Below, in pieces: positions 13,503-19,691 of a stretch of 19,691 nt of DNA; positions within the stretch are counted from its first letter, which is position 1; each line of letters opens with the position of its first letter. The position numbers and the translations under genes were made by a program. The stretch is taken from NCBI GenBank assembly GCA_020427625.1, contig JAGQOI010000003.1, positions 1 to 19,691 of the forward strand. Reading direction: 5' to 3'. The notes below the pieces were generated by a model that was not told where the DNA came from, did not search any database, and was given only the letters and a program-made list of their open reading frames with translations. The DNA is from Phycisphaerales bacterium. Lineage in GTDB: Bacteria; Planctomycetota; Phycisphaerae; Phycisphaerales; SM1A02.

Positions 13503-15602
13503 GTGAACTGGCGACTGCAGGTGCATGTCGAGTACGGAACCGATCGCGACGAGCGACACGACATCGATCTTGCGCCCGGCGATCGCTTCGCCGTCGGTCG
13601 AGCCGCCGAATGCGACCTTCGACTCGACGATGCCCTCGTCGGCGACCGGCAGTGCGAGTTCACCCTCCGCGCCGGCGCCGTCACCCTCGTCAACCTCGAC
13701 GAGGAACTCGGCACCCTCTGCAACGGCGCCCTCATCGACGGCCCGCATCGCGTGCAGGCGCAGGATCGACTCGAGATCGGCGGCGTCATCCTGACCGTCG
13801 AGACCCTCGACCACGCCGCCGGTCCCGTGACCGAACGCGCGACCGAACGAGCGACCGAACGAGCGACCGGTCCCTCGACCGGTCATGACGCGACCGCCGC
13901 TCCGGCGCGCAACGGGTCCGGGTCGCCCGTTCCGACACCGGTCCCGACACCGGTCCCCGCGCCCGTGGCACCCGCGCCGGTGGAGCCGTCCGTCTCGGCC
14001 CCGGTTCCGACCTCTGCCGCGGGCGCGGCGACGTCTTCGGTCGCGGAGATCGGCGAGATTCGCGATGACCCTGCGATTCTCCCGGCGCTGGCGGCCGGCG
14101 CGTCCCTGTCGGATGCCGCGGACCTGCTCGCGCGGGAGTTCCCCGACGGTCCGATCGTGACGAGCGGCGATCTGGACGCGTGGATCGCGCGAGGCACCGC
14201 TCGGGCGCGGGATCTCGGATTCACGGCCGACGAGGACGTGCTGACCTTCCTGCGCCTCGTCATCGGGCTCGGTGATGAACTTCAGGACGCCGACGGCGTG
14301 GCGCCGGACGTCTACTTCGCGCTGACAAACCGGCAGAAACCCGCTCCGGATCGCCTCGCCTGGGCCCTGCGGCAGGGTCGTCGGATCATCCGACGCCGCG
14401 CGCAGCCGGACCCGACGCCGGCACCCGCCGCACACGCAACGGTCGCGCCGGCAACGACCGCACCCGCCACGGCGCCCGCGCGTCCGACGGCACCGGTTCG
14501 TCCGAGCGGCGGGACCGCCTCCGGAATGACCCGGGGTCCGGACGCGTCGGGGTTCACGCACGTGACCCGGGTGTCGCCGCCGCCCGCGGCCGCGCCGGGC
14601 ATCACGCAGGCGGCGCTGGCCGAGGCGTTGGACGGCTTCATGATCCTCTCGCGGATCGGCGGCGGGGGGGTCGGCGAGGTCTACCGCGCGCACGATCTGA
14701 AGCTCGAGCGTCAGGTCGCGCTGAAGGTCATTCGCGAAGTGCGTCCGGGCGACCAGCAGCGTCTGCTCGACGAGGCGCGGGCGGCGGCGGGCCTGCGTCA
14801 TCCGAACATCGTGCAGGTCGATCGCTTCGAGGAACTCGGCGACGGCGGGTACTACGTGATGGAGTTCGTCAACGGACTCGACGCCCACAAGTTGCTCAAG
14901 GCGATCGGTCCCGAGCTCGATGTCGAACGTGCGCCGGAGCGGATCTGCGCGGCGGTCGGGCTCGACGTCGCGGCGATCTCGCCGGAGTGCCGCGCCGTCA
15001 TGGCGAGCGGCGAGTCGCCGTACTACCGTCTCATCGCCTGGTGGATGGCGGGCGTGTGCGACGGCGTCGAGCGGGCGCACCGCGAGGGCATCGTGCACCG
15101 CGATCTGAAGCCGAGCAATCTCGTCTTGTCGCCGGACGGTCGTCTGAAGGTGACGGATTTCGGTCTGGCGACGCGTCGTGACGGCGACGGTCCGGGGGAC
15201 CTGGCGCGGGTCGGAACGCCTCGATACCTGGCGCCGGAGCGGATCGCCGACTGGGCGTGGGGCACGGACACGGTGGGTCGTGATCCGCGGATCGACGTGT
15301 GGGGGATCGGCGCGACGATGTACGAGTTCCTGGCCCGTCATCCGGCGTACGTCGGTCCGGAGTCGATGGTGCTGCACGCGATCGTGACGCTGGATCCGGT
15401 GGTGCCGAGTCGCGAGCGCTGGGCGGTTCCGCCGGAACTCGAGCAGATCTGTCTGCGGGCGCTGGCGCGGAATCCGCGCGAACGGTATCGTCGTGCGCAG
15501 CAGATGGCCGATGATCTTCGGGCCTGGCTCGACGCGGACGTCGCGCCGAAATCGGGCGTGTTCCAGAAGTCGGTCTCCGGTTGGTTGCGGCGGAAGGCAT
15601 GA
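13503..15602 (+). CDS. Soluble FHA-domain serine/threonine protein kinase
   Basis: I start at GTG 13503 (GGAG 7 nt upstream), right before the first FHA strand; the product is 699 aa. An FHA-like domain spans about 1-103 (GDRFAVGRAAECDLRLDD, ELGTLCNGALIDG). The usual Ser and His of its phosphothreonine pocket read Gly and Cys. A repeat-coded linker, a helical segment (about 180-300) and a second Ala/Pro linker follow. The kinase occupies about 377-675 and has all catalytic parts: IGGGGVGEVYRA, VALK (Lys408), HRDLKPSN (Asp534), DFG (Asp552) and TPRYLAPE. About 35 extra residues sit between the hinge and HRD. There is no transmembrane helix, so the kinase is cytoplasmic. It overlaps the next FHA gene by ATGA, marking that protein as probable partner or substrate. 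Confidence 0.92.
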   Translation: MNWRLQVHVEYGTDRDERHDIDLAPGDRFAVGRAAECDLRLDDALVGDRQCEFTLRAGAVTLVNLDEELGTLCNGALIDGPHRVQAQDRLEIGGVILTVETLDHAAGPVTERATERATERATGPSTGHDATAAPARNGSGSPVPTPVPTPVPAPVAPAPVEPSVSAPVPTSAAGAATSSVAEIGEIRDDPAILPALAAGASLSDAADLLAREFPDGPIVTSGDLDAWIARGTARARDLGFTADEDVLTFLRLVIGLGDELQDADGVAPDVYFALTNRQKPAPDRLAWALRQGRRIIRRRAQPDPTPAPAAHATVAPATTAPATAPARPTAPVRPSGGTASGMTRGPDASGFTHVTRVSPPPAAAPGITQAALAEALDGFMILSRIGGGGVGEVYRAHDLKLERQVALKVIREVRPGDQQRLLDEARAAAGLRHPNIVQVDRFEELGDGGYYVMEFVNGLDAHKLLKAIGPELDVERAPERICAAVGLDVAAISPECRAVMASGESPYYRLIAWWMAGVCDGVERAHREGIVHRDLKPSNLVLSPDGRLKVTDFGLATRRDGDGPGDLARVGTPRYLAPERIADWAWGTDTVGRDPRIDVWGIGATMYEFLARHPAYVGPESMVLHAIVTLDPVVPSRERWAVPPELEQICLRALARNPRERYRRAQQMADDLRAWLDADVAPKSGVFQKSVSGWLRRKA
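13831..13866. repeat. 12-bp tandem repeat (3 copies) in the kinase linker
   Basis: ACCGAACGCGCG is followed by two copies of ACCGAACGAGCG. In frame they encode Thr-Glu-Arg-Ala repeats in the linker after the FHA-like domain. Each copy adds four residues, so copy changes keep the frame. Confidence 0.85.
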
Positions 15603-16498
15603 GTCGTCGTCGAGTCGTCATCGAGGTGGAGTTCGAGGACATCGTCGGCGACGAGCCGTCGTGGCCCGCGATCATGCTGCTGCCCGACGCCGCCGCCGCG
15701 ACCGGGACCCGCATCGCCGTGACCGATCACGACGCGGTGGTCGCGGGCGGCCGTCACGTCGGTCACGGCGAGTGGTTCGACGACGCCTCGGTGCGCGTGC
15801 GTGTCAGCGCGCCGATCTCGAACGGCGACACGCCTGTGCCCGCCTCGGACGTGCACGCCGACGATCCGTCGGGCGACACGCCGGTCCACCCGCCGGCGGC
15901 GATGCCCGACGCCGGCGGCGCGTCCGAGATCGTCATCACGACGATCGCCGGCCAGCGAGTGCGTCGCCTGCGTCAGCGGGTCGACACGACGCCGGGCTGG
16001 AGCATGGTCGTCGGACGAAGCCGGCAGGGCACGGACCTCATCGTCGACGACGATCACGTGTCGCGCATGCATCTGCGCCTGTTCGCCGAGGGCGGACGGA
16101 TCATGGTCGAGGACCTCCGCAGCAAGTGGGGCACGACGATCAACGATCGCCCGCTCGTCATGCCGACGCCGCTCGCGGACGGCGACGAGGTGCACTTCGG
16201 CAAGTCGTCGATCCGGTTCGTCGGTGCCCCGAGTCCCGAGGAACGGGCCCGGATGACCACCGCGACGACGCTGTCGGCGCTCCCGCCGCCGAGACGCCCG
16301 TCGGCGCACGACGCGCCCCTCGCCGGCGAGGACGACGCGCACGGCGCGCGACGCGCGACCGGCCCGTGGACGCGACGCCTTCGCGCCTGGTGCGACTCGG
16401 GATGGCGACGGCATCCGGCCGCGCGGATCGCCGCGGCCGTGCTGCTCGTGCCGGTCCTCGCGGCCGCGCTCGTCGGGCTCATCCTCGCCCTCGTCTGA
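15599..16498 (+). CDS. Tail-anchored FHA-domain protein
   Basis: The ATG overlaps the kinase TGA (ATGA), and the product is 299 aa. The first 110 residues start with a beta strand (RRRVVIEVEFEDIVGDE) and are otherwise unrecognised. The FHA domain lies at about 115-215 and looks intact, with GRSRQGTDLIVDD, the SRMH phosphothreonine pair, and EDLRSKWGTTINDR. After a Pro/Arg-rich stretch, the last 25 residues form a single hydrophobic helix (AAAVLLVPVLAAALVGLILA), so the protein is probably inserted by its tail with the FHA domain in the cytoplasm. Coupled translation with the kinase suggests it reads the kinase's phosphorylation state, or recruits phosphorylated kinase to the membrane. This pairing is inference from gene order. 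Confidence 0.88.
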   Translation: MSRRRVVIEVEFEDIVGDEPSWPAIMLLPDAAAATGTRIAVTDHDAVVAGGRHVGHGEWFDDASVRVRVSAPISNGDTPVPASDVHADDPSGDTPVHPPAAMPDAGGASEIVITTIAGQRVRRLRQRVDTTPGWSMVVGRSRQGTDLIVDDDHVSRMHLRLFAEGGRIMVEDLRSKWGTTINDRPLVMPTPLADGDEVHFGKSSIRFVGAPSPEERARMTTATTLSALPPPRRPSAHDAPLAGEDDAHGARRATGPWTRRLRAWCDSGWRRHPAARIAAAVLLVPVLAAALVGLILALV

Positions 16499-16523
16499 TC
16501 TCCGCAGGCGATACCATGTCGCG

Positions 16524-17288
16524 GTGCCTGTCGAGGACCCGTCGATCGATCTCGCCGTCGCGATCTGCGCCTGCAACAACATGCGGACGTTGCCGGACAC
16601 GCTGCGCAGCGTCGCGGACCTGGCGTCCCGTCTCGTCGTCGTCGATTCGGGATCGACGGACGGCACGATCGACCTCGCCCGGTCCTTCGGGGCCGAGGTG
16701 ATCCACCGCGACTGGACGGGCATGGTCGAACAGCGGCAGTTCGCGCTCGACCAGTGCCGCGAACAGGCGTGGGTGCTCGTGCTCGACTCGGACGAATCGG
16801 TCGACGAGACGTTGCGGACGTCGATCCGTCGCCTCGTGACCGAGAATCCCGCCGACGTCGCCGGCGCCTCGTTCAATCGCAAGGTCTGGTTCCTCGGGGG
16901 ATGGCTGCATCACGTCTTTCAACCGGAGTGGCGTCTGCGCCTGGTGCGCGGCGGGTCGGGCCGGGTGGTCGGGGCGCACGGGCACGACCGGATCGACGTC
17001 GACGGTCGCGTCGAGCGTCTGACGGGGACGTGTCGGCACGATTCGTGGGCGGATCTCCCGGACATGATGCGGTCGTACGTCCGATTCGCGGAGTCGTCGG
17101 CCTCATCGGCGCGGCGCGGCGGGCGGGCGATCGACGTGCTCGTGCGGCCGGGCGTCGCGGTGTTCAAGCAGTACGTCCTGAAGCGCGGGTTCCTCGACGG
17201 TCGCCGCGGGTTCATCGCGTCGATGGGCGTCGGCGTCGGCACGTTGCTCAAGCATCTGCATCTCATGTCGCGTCGCCCGGGGACCTGA
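16524..17288 (+). CDS. Family 2 glycosyltransferase (WaaE/KdtX-like)
   Basis: A 254-aa GT-A fold enzyme starting at GTG 16524, 25 nt after the tail-anchored FHA gene; the ribosome binding site is weak. The N-terminal half has the family 2 pattern: IDLAVAICACNNMRTLPDTL, LVVVDSGSTDGTIDLARSFG, the Asp box VLVLDSDESVDETL (about 84-97), then NRKVWFLGGWLHHVFQPEWR and RLVRGG. This arrangement is typical of WaaE/KdtX-type beta-1,4-glucosyltransferases that modify lipopolysaccharide core. The C-terminal basic amphipathic part (FKQYVLKRGFLDGRRGF) probably sits on the inner membrane. The exact donor and acceptor cannot be read. Its place behind the kinase and FHA genes suggests that cell-surface glycan synthesis may be under phospho-control, though chance adjacency is possible. 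Confidence 0.87.
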   Translation: MPVEDPSIDLAVAICACNNMRTLPDTLRSVADLASRLVVVDSGSTDGTIDLARSFGAEVIHRDWTGMVEQRQFALDQCREQAWVLVLDSDESVDETLRTSIRRLVTENPADVAGASFNRKVWFLGGWLHHVFQPEWRLRLVRGGSGRVVGAHGHDRIDVDGRVERLTGTCRHDSWADLPDMMRSYVRFAESSASSARRGGRAIDVLVRPGVAVFKQYVLKRGFLDGRRGFIASMGVGVGTLLKHLHLMSRRPGT

Positions 17289-17311
17289 GCCGGGGTCGTG
17301 AGCCGGGGTCG
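17286..17311. repeat. 13-bp direct tandem duplication at the glycosyltransferase stop
   Basis: TGAGCCGGGGTCG occurs twice in direct succession. The first copy supplies the stop codon of the glycosyltransferase. Confidence 0.8.
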
Positions 17312-17604
17312 CGAGCGCCTCGCGTCCGAGAAGCGCCCGGCATCGCCGTCGTCGCCGGTCTTATGGTCCTCCGGGTCGGGAAACCCGTTCACGGGACGCG
17401 TTTTCGCGTCAATCGTTCAGGCGGCGGCGGATGATCGTCGAACGATGATCGTACGACGGGCGGAACGACGCGGGCCGGGATGATCGCATCCGGGCTCGCC
17501 ACCAGAGACGACTCACGCATGTTCCCGCATGACCGCGCGACGATGTCGCATCGTCGGGTCCGCGGTCCGACCGCGCCTTGCCACCTGAAAGGAATGACGT
17601 CTCC
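17289..17604. other. 316-nt intergenic region dense in inverted repeats
   Basis: No gene is visible here. The gap contains four inverted repeats: CGGGT/ACCCG (17372-17387), GACGCG-TTTT-CGCGTC (17395-17410), ATCGTTC/GAACGAT (17412-17446), and the perfect CGACGATG-TCG-CATCGTCG (17538-17556). None is followed by a T-run, so simple terminators are not obvious. The last lies about 50 nt before the EF-hand gene and could be an operator. Confidence 0.6.
17538..17556. promoter_or_regulatory. Perfect inverted repeat, candidate operator of the EF-hand gene
   Basis: CGACGATG-TCG-CATCGTCG is an 8-bp perfect repeat with a 3-nt centre, 48 nt before the start codon. The symmetry suits a dimeric DNA-binding regulator or a leader hairpin. 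Confidence 0.4.
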
Positions 17605-18381
17605 ATGCACACGCTGAACACCTTCATCGCCGGTGCCGCGCTCGCGGCCCTATTCCCGCTGACCGCCGCCGCGGCACCGCGCTCGAACGACGTCGCGCCG
17701 CAGCAGGCGCTCATGTCGGCCTTCGATCTGAACCGGGACGGCGTCCTGTCCGACGACGAGATCGATCGGGTCGTCCGCGCCCTGCACGCCATCCAGCAGG
17801 CCGACGACGGCATGCCGGACCCGGACGCCGGTCGTCGCCAGGGTCGGCGGATGAACGCCGATGCGCCGGTGCGCGGCCGGGCGATGCGGAATCGCGCCGA
17901 GGCCGATGCGCCCGAGACGCCGCGGGGCATGCGCAGCCGCCGCGCCACGCACACGCTCGACGAGTCGATGGACGACGAGTTCACGGACGAGGCGCCGGCG
18001 CCGGTCGCGCCGCGTCTCGCCGCGGCCGTGCGGTTCGAAGCGATGGATCTGAACGGCGACGGCTTCCTGTCGCCGGATGAGTGGATGGCTCATTGTGATC
18101 GGATGATGGCGGCGTCGGGCGCGTCGGACGACGGTCCGGTCGCGCCGCGTCGAGTCGCGCGGGACGGCGACGGGCACGCGGCCGGTGCGCGGGGTCGTCG
18201 CGGCGGCGACCGTCGCCTCCACATCCTGTCTCCGGACGAGATGCCCGACGCCGAGCGTCTCTCGCCCGGCTCGTACGCCCGACCCGAGGCCGGCGAGATC
18301 GCGCCCGACGAACTCGACGGGGCTCGTCAGCACAAGGCCCGTACGAGGTCCGAGAGCGCGAAGGACGACTCGGACTCGTAA
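17605..18381 (+). CDS. Secreted EF-hand protein
   Basis: A 258-aa exported protein. MHTLNTFIAGAALAALFPLT followed by an Ala run is a signal peptide with likely cleavage near residue 24. AAAGGA lies about 11 nt upstream of the chosen ATG, somewhat far but acceptable; an in-frame TTG at 17578 would spoil the signal peptide. Two canonical calcium loops are present: DLNRDGVLSDDE (from residue 41) and DLNGDGFLSPDE (from residue 148). They are separated by an Arg/Met/Asp-rich low-complexity segment, and the C-terminal third is also charged and disordered-looking. Such proteins buffer or sense calcium in the periplasm or on the surface. It has no operon partners and faces the converging phoU gene. 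Confidence 0.88.
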   Translation: MHTLNTFIAGAALAALFPLTAAAAPRSNDVAPQQALMSAFDLNRDGVLSDDEIDRVVRALHAIQQADDGMPDPDAGRRQGRRMNADAPVRGRAMRNRAEADAPETPRGMRSRRATHTLDESMDDEFTDEAPAPVAPRLAAAVRFEAMDLNGDGFLSPDEWMAHCDRMMAASGASDDGPVAPRRVARDGDGHAAGARGRRGGDRRLHILSPDEMPDAERLSPGSYARPEAGEIAPDELDGARQHKARTRSESAKDDSDS

Positions 18382-18415
18382 GCCGCTCGCGCTCCCGAGC
18401 GACTGAAACCATCGC

Positions 18416-18448
18416 CGCGCGGCCGGTCCGGAGGGGATCGGCCGCGCG
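18416..18448. terminator. GC-rich hairpin between the EF-hand gene and phoU
   Basis: CGCGCGGCCG and CGGCCGCGCG form a perfect 10-bp stem with a 13-nt loop between converging genes. A T-run (TTTTT) occurs on the plus strand only 18 nt after the stem, so termination is plausible but not textbook. Confidence 0.45.
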
Positions 18449-18564
18449 CGTGTTCGTGGTTCGGCGTTTTTCTTGTGGGGCGTGGGCGATCCGAACGGCA
18501 GCGTCGTGACGGGGTCGTCGGATCCGGCGGTCCGGCTCTCGTCGTGGGGGCGGGTCGGGCGTGA

Positions 18565-19242
18565 TCAGTTCTTGGGTTTGGCCTTTTCCTGGTGTCCGTG
18601 CCGCACCATGGCGCCTTCGGCGAGGAAGATCACGTTCTCGGCGATGTTGGTGCTGATGTCGGCGATGCGTTCGAGTTTGCGGGCGACGGACAGGAGGTCG
18701 ATCGCGGCGCTGAGGGACTCGACGTGCCTCGGGATCTCGGACTGGACCCAGACGAACATCTCGCGTTGGAGGTCGTCGACGATGGTGTCGTGTTCGCGGA
18801 TGCTTCGGGCGAGGGCGGTGTCACGATCGGCGAAGGCGATCATGGCGTTGGCGAACATGTACCGCGTCTCCTCGGCCATCCTGACGAGGACGGGCGGCGC
18901 GTCGACGGGCTTGAGCTGGACGAGGTCGAGGGCTCGTTTGGCGATGGATTTCGCGAGGTCGGCGACGCGTTCGAGTTCGGTGTTGATGCGCATGACGGCG
19001 AGGATGAACCGCAGATCGCCGGCGACCGGGTGATTCAGGGCGAGGAGGCGGAGGCACGTCTCCTCGATGCTGATCTCCATGCGGTCGATCTCGGCATCGC
19101 CGAAGCGGACGGCGCACGCGGTGTCCGAGTCGCGATGGATGAGCGAGTTGATGGCCTGGTTGACGCGGTGTTCGACGCTGGCGCCCATCGTGAGGATGGA
19201 CCGCCGGAGTTCGCCGATGGCCGCGGGAAGATCGACCTGCAT
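18565..19242 (-). CDS. phoU: Phosphate transport system regulatory protein PhoU
   Basis: A 225-aa protein made of two PhoU three-helix bundles. The paired metal-binding signatures are TELERVADLAKSIAKRA in the first half and KLERIADISTNIAENVIFLA in the second, both with the E-x-x-x-D spacing of the family. The ending VIFLAEGAMVRHGHQEK is also typical. PhoU binds the Pst transporter and the PhoR sensor kinase to shut off the phosphate-starvation response when phosphate is plentiful. The start ATG has GGAAAGGA 5 nt upstream. It lies 35 nt downstream of pstB on the same strand, the normal pst operon order, and is probably the last gene of that operon. Cytoplasmic, peripheral to the membrane. Confidence 0.96.
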   Translation of the reverse strand: MQVDLPAAIGELRRSILTMGASVEHRVNQAINSLIHRDSDTACAVRFGDAEIDRMEISIEETCLRLLALNHPVAGDLRFILAVMRINTELERVADLAKSIAKRALDLVQLKPVDAPPVLVRMAEETRYMFANAMIAFADRDTALARSIREHDTIVDDLQREMFVWVQSEIPRHVESLSAAIDLLSVARKLERIADISTNIAENVIFLAEGAMVRHGHQEKAKPKN

Positions 19243-19277
19243 GGGGAGTCCTTTCCGGACGCGGGATCTCGGGGCGT

Positions 19278-19691
19278 TCAGCCGAACCGTCCGGTGATGT
19301 AGTCCTCGGTCTCCTTCGACCGGGGATTCGTGAACATGTCGGGCGTCGGGCCGACTTCGACGAGTCGTCCTTCGCAGAAGAACGCGGTCTGGTCGGACAC
19401 GCGCGCGGCCTGCTGCATGTTATGCGTCACGATGACGATCGTGTAGTTCTCGCGCAGTTCGCTGATGAGTTCCTCGATGCGTCCGGTCGACTTGGGATCG
19501 AGCGCCGAGCACGGTTCGTCCATGAGCAGGACCTCGGGCTCGACCGCGAGCGCGCGGGCGATGCAGAGGCGCTGCTGCTGTCCGCCGGAGAGGCCGAGTG
19601 CGCTCGACTTGAGCCGGTCCTTGACCTCGTCCCAGAGGGCGGCGCCGCGCAGCGCTCGCTCGACCCGCTCGTCGAGCCCGGCACGCAGCCC
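19278..19691 (-). CDS. pstB: Phosphate ABC transporter ATP-binding protein PstB, 5' end beyond the window
   Basis: The last 137 residues are visible, and the frame enters from base 19691 without interruption. They include the ABC signature LSGGQQQRLCIARALAVEP, the Walker B LLMDEPCSALDP, the switch histidine in VIVTHNMQQAARVSD, and the highly conserved PstB ending TNPRSKETEDYITGRFG. The cysteine in DEPCSALDP and the THNMQQAARVSD string are diagnostic for PstB among ABC ATPases. PstB powers phosphate import with PstA, PstC and PstS, which should lie to the right of this window. phoU follows 35 nt downstream. The Walker A half is cut off by the window edge. Confidence 0.97.
   Translation of the reverse strand, partial: GLRAGLDERVERALRGAALWDEVKDRLKSSALGLSGGQQQRLCIARALAVEPEVLLMDEPCSALDPKSTGRIEELISELRENYTIVIVTHNMQQAARVSDQTAFFCEGRLVEVGPTPDMFTNPRSKETEDYITGRFG

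Noticed and set aside
13437..15377. Minus-strand open frame of 646 residues opposite the kinase
   Set aside because: The sense strand encodes a kinase with all catalytic motifs; the antisense frame has only biased Arg-rich composition.
17594..17617. Seven-codon upstream frame overlapping the EF-hand start
   Set aside because: The AAAGG is only 1 nt from this ATG, too close for initiation, and the peptide has no leader-like codon run.
1..19691. CRISPR arrays, insertion sequences, integrases or rRNA
   Set aside because: No regularly spaced repeats, transposase or integrase motifs, terminal inverted repeats or rRNA signatures were seen on either strand.

Overview
The window is a GC-rich stretch of bacterial chromosome. 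The clearest clue to the host is the secreted protein at 11542-13263, which ends in two dockerin-like units of the form DLDGDG...DLAILLAxWG. I associate that tail with Planctomycetota, especially Phycisphaerae. The bacterial RRM protein, the large kinase with FHA modules, and the FGE-sulfatase-fold and FG-GAP proteins fit the same group. This placement is inference from protein style, not from a marker gene. Strong GC bias at third codon positions leaves long open frames opposite most real genes; I treated these as shadows.

Left part (1-4282, minus strand): five tightly spaced genes read leftward. They encode a 90-aa three-helix membrane protein, a membrane-anchored FGE-sulfatase-fold protein, a 305-aa single-pass protein with an exported domain, a 51-aa single-helix protein, and a two-helix membrane protein with a Clp-type AAA+ domain that runs off the left edge. 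The AAA+ domain has lost nearly every catalytic residue and the FGE domain lacks both active-site cysteines. This looks like a membrane complex built from retired enzymes, and it is the best candidate here for an undescribed system.

Middle (4283-11106): a 475-nt gap with a tRNA-like scar, then ordinary accessory genes. These are an SRPBCC protein (+), a leftward set (DUF4870-type membrane protein, WYL regulator, isoprenylcysteine-methyltransferase-family protein), tRNA pseudouridine synthase TruC (+), and a translationally coupled leftward pair made of a probably Tat-exported ankyrin protein and a CadC-like membrane transcription regulator.

Right-middle (11107-17288, plus strand): a small RRM RNA-binding protein preceded by a perfect 21-bp palindrome, the secreted FG-GAP/ASPIC/dockerin protein with a strong intrinsic terminator, then a signalling cluster. 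The cluster holds a soluble FHA-Ser/Thr kinase, a tail-anchored FHA protein overlapping it by ATGA, and a family 2 glycosyltransferase 25 nt further on.

Right end (17289-19691): a 316-nt gap rich in small inverted repeats leads into a secreted EF-hand protein (+). Convergent to it are pstB (cut by the right edge) and phoU on the minus strand, the end of a phosphate-uptake operon.
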